64,000 nt of DNA from CBFFRJ01 sp963530515 (GTDB lineage: Bacteria > Pseudomonadota > Gammaproteobacteria > Enterobacterales > Enterobacteriaceae): positions 1 through 64,000 of the forward strand of contig CAUSEC010000003.1 in assembly GCA_963530515.1 (NCBI GenBank), in the 5' to 3' direction. Position 1 is the first letter of the stretch; every line of letters starts with the position of its first letter. Under the pieces are notes generated by a model that was not told where the DNA came from, ran no database searches, and saw only the letters and a list, made by a program, of their open reading frames with translations. Positions 59,736 through 64,000 of the stretch are shown piece by piece. A program made the position numbers and the translations under genes.

Positions 59736-61656
59736 CCCGCTGCTCGCGCAGCTAAAACAGCAACTTCATTCCCAAACACCTCGTGCGGAAGGTGTCGTGA
59801 AAGCCACGGAAAAAGGCTTTGGTTTCCTCGAAGTCGATGCGCAAAAAAGCTATTTCATTCCACCGCCGCAGATGAAAAAAGTGATGCATGGCGATCGTAT
59901 TGTCGCCGTTATCCATACTGAAAAAGACCGGGAATCCGCAGAGCCAGAAGAGCTTGTTGAACCCTTCCTGTCACGTTTTGTCGGCAGAATTCAGCGTAAA
60001 GACGACCGTCTTTCTATTGTTCCCGATCACCCGTTAATCAAAGACGTGATTCCGTGCCGCGCGGACCGGAACGTCACCCATGATTTTAAAGACGGTGACT
60101 GGGCCGTGGCGGAAATGCGCCGCCATCCGCTCAAAGGCGATCGCACGTTCTACGCCGAGCTGACCCAATTTATTACCTTCGGTGACGATCATTTTGTTCC
60201 CTGGTGGGTGACGCTGGCGCGTCATAACCTTGAGAAAGAAGCACCGAACGGCGTGGCCACCCAGATGCTGGATGAAGGCCTCGCACGCGTTGACCTGACC
60301 GAACTGGCCTTTGTCACCATCGACAGCGCCAGCACGGAAGATATGGATGATGCGCTGTTTGTTGAAGAAGCCGCCGATGGCAAACTTCAGCTGACCGTGG
60401 CCATCGCCGACCCGACCGCCTGGGTGGTTGAAGGCAGCGCTATCGACAATAACGCCAAAATTCGTGCCTTCACCAACTATCTGCCGGGCTTCAATATTCC
60501 CATGCTGCCGCGTGAACTGTCTGATGACCTCTGTTCGCTGCGTGCCAATGAAGTTCGCCCGGTCCTTGCCTGTCGCATGACCATCGACAGCGAAGGCACC
60601 ATTGAAGACAACATCGAGTTCTTCGCCGCGACCATTACCTCCAAAGCCAAACTGGTGTATGACGAGGTCTCTGACTGGCTGGAAAATACCGGTAGCTGGC
60701 AGCCGCAGAGTGACGCAATTGCCGCGCAGATTCGTCTGCTGCATCGCGTGTGCCTGGCTCGCGCGCAGTGGCGTCAGACCCACGCGCTGGTGTTTAAAGA
60801 CCGCCCGGACTATCGCTTTATCCTCGGTGAAAAAGGCGAAGTGCTAAATATCGTTGCGGAACCTCGCCGTATTGCCAACCGCATTGTTGAAGAGTCGATG
60901 ATTGCGGCGAACATCTGCGCGGCACGCGTGCTGCGCGATAAACTCGGCTTTGGCGTTTACAACGTTCACATGGGCTTTGACCCGGCCAGCAGCGAGCAGT
61001 TAGCCGCCCTGTTAAAAACCCACGGCATGCATGTTGATGCCGAAGAAGTGCTGACGCTGGACGGTTTCTGTAAACTGCGTCGTGAACTGGACGCACAGCC
61101 TTCTGGTTTCCTCGACAGCCGCATCCGCCGCTTCCAGTCGTTTGCTGAAATCAGCATCGATCCGGGTCCGCACTTCGGCCTTGGCCTGGAAGCCTATGCC
61201 ACCTGGACCTCACCTATCCGTAAATATGGCGACATGGTTAACCACCGGTTGCTGAAAGCCATCATTAAAGGTGAAGCCATCGAACGTCCGCAGGCAGACA
61301 CCACGGTACAAATGGCAGATCGTCGCCGTCTGAACCGCATGGCGGAACGCGATGTCGGTGACTGGCTGTATGCTCGCTACCTGCAGGACAAAGCGGGCAC
61401 CGATGTGCGTTTTGCGGCTGAAATTATTGATATCAGCCGCGGCGGTATGCGCGTACGTCTGGTGGATAATGGCGCCGTGGCCTTTATTCCGGCACCGTTT
61501 ATTCATGCTGTACGCGATGAACTGGTGTGCAGCCAGGAAACCGGCACCGTGCAGATTAAAGGTGAAGCCGTATTTAAAGTGACGGACGTTATTGATGTGA
61601 CCATTGCTGAAGTGCGTATGGAAACACGTAGCGTTATTGCCCGACCGGCCGTCTGA
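59722..61656 (+). CDS. rnb: Exoribonuclease II
   Basis: A 644-residue 3'-5' exoribonuclease, the major hydrolytic RNA-degrading enzyme. N-terminal cold-shock domains (about 1-175), the RNB catalytic domain (about 185-530; the acidic metal ligands lie in the DSASTEDMDDAL segment) and a C-terminal S1 domain. Length and order match E. coli RNase II. Ribosome site weak (AATAGAAAACT). Confidence 0.97.
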   Translation: MFQDNPLLAQLKQQLHSQTPRAEGVVKATEKGFGFLEVDAQKSYFIPPPQMKKVMHGDRIVAVIHTEKDRESAEPEELVEPFLSRFVGRIQRKDDRLSIVPDHPLIKDVIPCRADRNVTHDFKDGDWAVAEMRRHPLKGDRTFYAELTQFITFGDDHFVPWWVTLARHNLEKEAPNGVATQMLDEGLARVDLTELAFVTIDSASTEDMDDALFVEEAADGKLQLTVAIADPTAWVVEGSAIDNNAKIRAFTNYLPGFNIPMLPRELSDDLCSLRANEVRPVLACRMTIDSEGTIEDNIEFFAATITSKAKLVYDEVSDWLENTGSWQPQSDAIAAQIRLLHRVCLARAQWRQTHALVFKDRPDYRFILGEKGEVLNIVAEPRRIANRIVEESMIAANICAARVLRDKLGFGVYNVHMGFDPASSEQLAALLKTHGMHVDAEEVLTLDGFCKLRRELDAQPSGFLDSRIRRFQSFAEISIDPGPHFGLGLEAYATWTSPIRKYGDMVNHRLLKAIIKGEAIERPQADTTVQMADRRRLNRMAERDVGDWLYARYLQDKAGTDVRFAAEIIDISRGGMRVRLVDNGAVAFIPAPFIHAVRDELVCSQETGTVQIKGEAVFKVTDVIDVTIAEVRMETRSVIARPAV

Positions 61657-61974
61657 TTATTGCTGTCTGCTTCGCTCCCCCCCTGAAATTTGGGGGGAGC
61701 GACATTCCCTTCGTGGATGCGATTCCACAAGCATTTTTTCTCTAATTCCCCCACAAAACGTGTAAAACAGCCACAATAAAAAAATAACTGCGCGCAACGT
61801 CAGTCATTAACTATGCAAATTTTACGCACCCGCTATATTTTTAAACGGGACTCGTTTTATTATGAGATTGTAAATAAAAACAATACGTTTTCCCCTGGTT
61901 CCCCCTTGTGTACAGATGGTTAATCCGTCCTTAAATGAGTTTCCGTTGCGCTTTTTGGTGGGTTGGGAGATAGC
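61657..61974. other. rnb-pdeR intergenic region
   Basis: About 320 bp. GCTCCCCCC / GGGGGGAGC at 61674-61700 forms a 9-bp stem that may end rnb transcription, though its tail is poor in T. CTATATT at 61833 could be a -10 for pdeR with a weak -35, as in sigma-S promoters. No gene seen. Confidence 0.5.
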
Positions 61975-63960
61975 ATGAAAGACTTGCAGGAACAGAACTT
62001 GCTGTTTCGTTATTTGGGCTCCAACAGCCCCTTCTGGAGACTGAGTGCAGACAGCAACGCCCTGCACTTTGCACCTGATGAAGATTCTGACATCAGCCAG
62101 GTCGTTACACTCAGTGATGATCAAGCTTCATTGCTTCGCCAGATGACGGTGATTACGTCCAGTCTGACGATGCATCTTTCGCTCTTTGGTGACGACGTCC
62201 CCGTGCATCTTGTCGGGCGGAAAATCAGTAAATATGAATGGGCGGGCACCGCATCTGCCTGGAATGACACTTCCTCAGTGGCACGCGATCTGGTGCAGGG
62301 CCTCTCTTTTGCCGAACAGGTCGTTTCAGAAGCGAACTCCGTTATCGTTATTCTTGACCGCCACGGCAGTATTCAGCGTTTTAACCGCTTGTGTGAAGAA
62401 TATACCGGCCTGAAAGAGCATGAGGTTATCGGGCAGAACGTCTTTAAGCTGTTTATGAATGAGCAGGAAGCGGCAGCGTCCCGGCAAAATATTAGTGAGT
62501 TTTTCCGCAACGGCGCCTCTTATGAAGTGGAGCGCTGGATTAAAACCCGCAAAGGGCAGCGCCTGTTTTTGTTTCGCAATAAATTCGTGCACAGCGGCAG
62601 CGGTAAAAATGAAATTTTCCTCATTTGTTCAGGCACGGATATTACGGAAGAGCGGCGTGCGCAGGAACGTTTACGCGTGCTGGCCAATACCGACACCATT
62701 ACCGGTTTACCCAACCGTAACGCGATTCATGAATTAATCACCACCGCCATTGATAACCGGGGTGATACGCAAATAGGCATTGTCTACCTCGACCTGGATA
62801 ATTTTAAAAAGGTCAACGATGCCTATGGGCATATGTTTGGCGATCAGCTTTTACAGGCCGTTGCTCTGGCGATTTTAAGCTGTCTGGATGAGGGCCAGGT
62901 GCTGGCAAGACTGGGCGGCGATGAATTTATCGTTCTGGCGACCGACTCGTCGCAAAGCGCATTAGAAGCGATGGCGTCGCGGATTATTACGCGCTTACGT
63001 CAGCCGTTCCGTATCGGTCTTATTGAAGTGTATACCGGCTGCTCGCTGGGTATTTCCCTCGCCCCGCAGCATGGTAACGATCGCGAAAGTATTATTCGCA
63101 ACGCCGACACGGCAATGTATATCGCCAAAGAAAACGGGCGCGGTAAGTTTTGCGTCTTTACGCCGGAGATGAATCAGCGCGTCTTTGAATATCTGTGGCT
63201 GGATACCAACCTGCGCAAGGCGCTCGATAAAGACCAACTGGTGATTCACTATCAGCCCAAAGTCACCTGGCGTGGTGAAGTACGCAGCGTTGAAGCACTG
63301 GTGCGCTGGCAGTCGCCGGAGCGCGGTTTGATTCCCCCGCTCGATTTTATCGCCTATGCCGAAGAGTCCGGGCTGATTGTTCCGCTGGGACGCTGGGTCA
63401 TGCTGGATGTGGTGCGCCAGGTCGCGAAGTGGCGTGATAAGGGCATTAACCTGCGTGTGGCGGTTAACGTGTCAGCACGTCAGCTCGCCGACCAGACGAT
63501 TTTCAGTGACCTGAAACAGGCCCTTAGCGACCTTAATTTCGAGTACTGCCCGATTGATGTTGAGCTGACAGAAAGCTGCCTGATTGAGAACGAAGATTTG
63601 GCGCTGTCGGTGATTCAGCAGTTCAGTAAGCTCGGCTCGCAGGTACACCTTGATGACTTTGGCACCGGCTACTCTTCGCTCTCGCAGCTGGCCCGTTTCC
63701 CGATCGATGCCATTAAGCTCGACCAGTCGTTTGTCAAAGATATTCATAAACAATCGGTCTCGCAGTCGCTGGTGCGGGCGATTGTTGCGGTGGCGCAGGC
63801 CCTGAATTTACAGGTGATTGCGGAAGGGGTGGAAAGTGCGAAAGAAGACGCCTTTCTGACCAAGAACGGCGTCAATGAACGGCAAGGTTTTCTGTTTGCT
63901 AAGCCCATGCCCGCCGCCGTCTTCGAGCGATGGTACAAACGCTATCAGTCACGCAAATGA
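61975..63960 (+). CDS. pdeR: Cyclic-di-GMP phosphodiesterase PdeR
   Basis: A 661-residue PAS-GGDEF-EAL protein (also called Gmr or YciR). PAS at about 105-225, GGDEF domain with intact GGDEF in RLGGDEFIVL, EAL domain starting at EALVRW with DDFGTGYSS. In E. coli it acts as a trigger enzyme: at low cyclic-di-GMP it holds back DgcM and MlrA, so blocking csgD and curli. The ATG at 61975 (MKDLQEQ) is chosen; the frame is open four codons earlier. Confidence 0.96.
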   Translation: MKDLQEQNLLFRYLGSNSPFWRLSADSNALHFAPDEDSDISQVVTLSDDQASLLRQMTVITSSLTMHLSLFGDDVPVHLVGRKISKYEWAGTASAWNDTSSVARDLVQGLSFAEQVVSEANSVIVILDRHGSIQRFNRLCEEYTGLKEHEVIGQNVFKLFMNEQEAAASRQNISEFFRNGASYEVERWIKTRKGQRLFLFRNKFVHSGSGKNEIFLICSGTDITEERRAQERLRVLANTDTITGLPNRNAIHELITTAIDNRGDTQIGIVYLDLDNFKKVNDAYGHMFGDQLLQAVALAILSCLDEGQVLARLGGDEFIVLATDSSQSALEAMASRIITRLRQPFRIGLIEVYTGCSLGISLAPQHGNDRESIIRNADTAMYIAKENGRGKFCVFTPEMNQRVFEYLWLDTNLRKALDKDQLVIHYQPKVTWRGEVRSVEALVRWQSPERGLIPPLDFIAYAEESGLIVPLGRWVMLDVVRQVAKWRDKGINLRVAVNVSARQLADQTIFSDLKQALSDLNFEYCPIDVELTESCLIENEDLALSVIQQFSKLGSQVHLDDFGTGYSSLSQLARFPIDAIKLDQSFVKDIHKQSVSQSLVRAIVAVAQALNLQVIAEGVESAKEDAFLTKNGVNERQGFLFAKPMPAAVFERWYKRYQSRK

Positions 63961-64000
63961 ATCAACTGGCTTTACTCAGACTGGTGGAGGCATGCCGATT
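63957..64000 (+). CDS. 5' end of a downstream gene (partial)
   Basis: ATG overlapping the pdeR stop (ATGA) opens MNQLALLRLVEACR, which continues beyond the window. The leading pattern resembles the start of a LysR-type regulator, but 14 codons are too few to decide. It could also be a chance frame. Confidence 0.35.
   Translation, partial: MNQLALLRLVEACR

Noticed and set aside
1..64000. CRISPR arrays, tRNA/rRNA genes, insertion sequences, prophage
   Set aside because: No regularly spaced repeats, cloverleaf-like CCA-ended sequences, transposase genes or phage gene runs were noticed while reading both strands.

Overview
The window is a gene-dense stretch of an enteric gamma-proteobacterial chromosome (family Enterobacteriaceae). 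Nearly every long gene is readily recognised as an Escherichia coli orthologue (ogt, fnr, uspE, cybB, gapC, aldA, hrpA, azoR, ydbH, ldhA, ydbK, ttcA, zntB, dgcM, mppA, tpx, tyrR, psp, sap, fabI, rnb, pdeR). The gene order, however, is a mosaic of blocks that lie apart in the E. coli K-12 terminus half. With the clade-typical extra genes and moderately high GC, this suggests an Enterobacter/Lelliottia/Leclercia-like genus. The genus is an inference. No prophage, IS element, tRNA, rRNA or CRISPR array was seen.

Layout. 0.1-2.7 kb: ogt, fnr (with its own FNR box) and uspE. 2.7-4.2 kb: a LysR regulator divergent from a PACE-family biocide efflux gene. 4.2-9.6 kb: cybB, an intact gapC, an alpha/beta hydrolase, aldA and ydcF. 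9.8-15.1 kb: a five-gene cassette (MarR regulator, 14-TM MFS pump, HlyD adaptor, outer-membrane factor, O-methyltransferase) sitting where E. coli has ydcF next to hrpA. 15.2-20.4 kb: hrpA, azoR and a GFA-family gene. 20.4-25.3 kb: ynbE, ydbH, ldhA, hslJ and ydbJ; ydbL is absent from its usual place. 25.5-32.6 kb: a coiled-coil gene, ydbK, a KTSC gene, several very small genes, an unknown membrane protein, ttcA and a proline-rich micro-ORF. 32.6-33.9 kb: the anaerobic sRNA gene fnrS with an FNR box, then zntB. 34.0-38.4 kb: a chemoreceptor with almost no periplasmic part, a MHYT-GGDEF gene preceded by a perfect FliA (sigma-28) promoter, and dgcM. 38.5-40.0 kb: small genes, a methyltransferase and a second RyhB-type sRNA with a Fur box. 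40.1-45.8 kb: mppA, mpaA, ycjG, tpx and tyrR (murein-peptide recycling, peroxide defence, aromatic amino acid regulation). 46.0-46.7 kb: a HigBA-type toxin-antitoxin pair with two operators. 46.7-52.0 kb: ycjF, ycjX, pspDCBA and divergent pspF. 52.0-57.3 kb: sapABCDF. 57.5-64 kb: fabI, yciW, rnb, pdeR and the first codons of another gene.

Themes. Several loci serve the shift between aerobic and anaerobic life (fnr, fnrS, ldhA, ydbK, gapC/aldA). Three genes make or break cyclic-di-GMP (the MHYT-GGDEF gene, dgcM, pdeR), next to a chemoreceptor and under at least one flagellar-class promoter. Envelope stress and transport are covered by psp, sap, ydbH-ynbE, mppA-mpaA-ycjG and two efflux loci.

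The most notable observations are the RyhB-like sRNA (about 39689-39786), the exact FliA promoter at 35501-35527, the fnrS locus, the loss of ydbL beside ydbH-ynbE, the efflux plus O-methyltransferase cassette, and several micro-ORFs.
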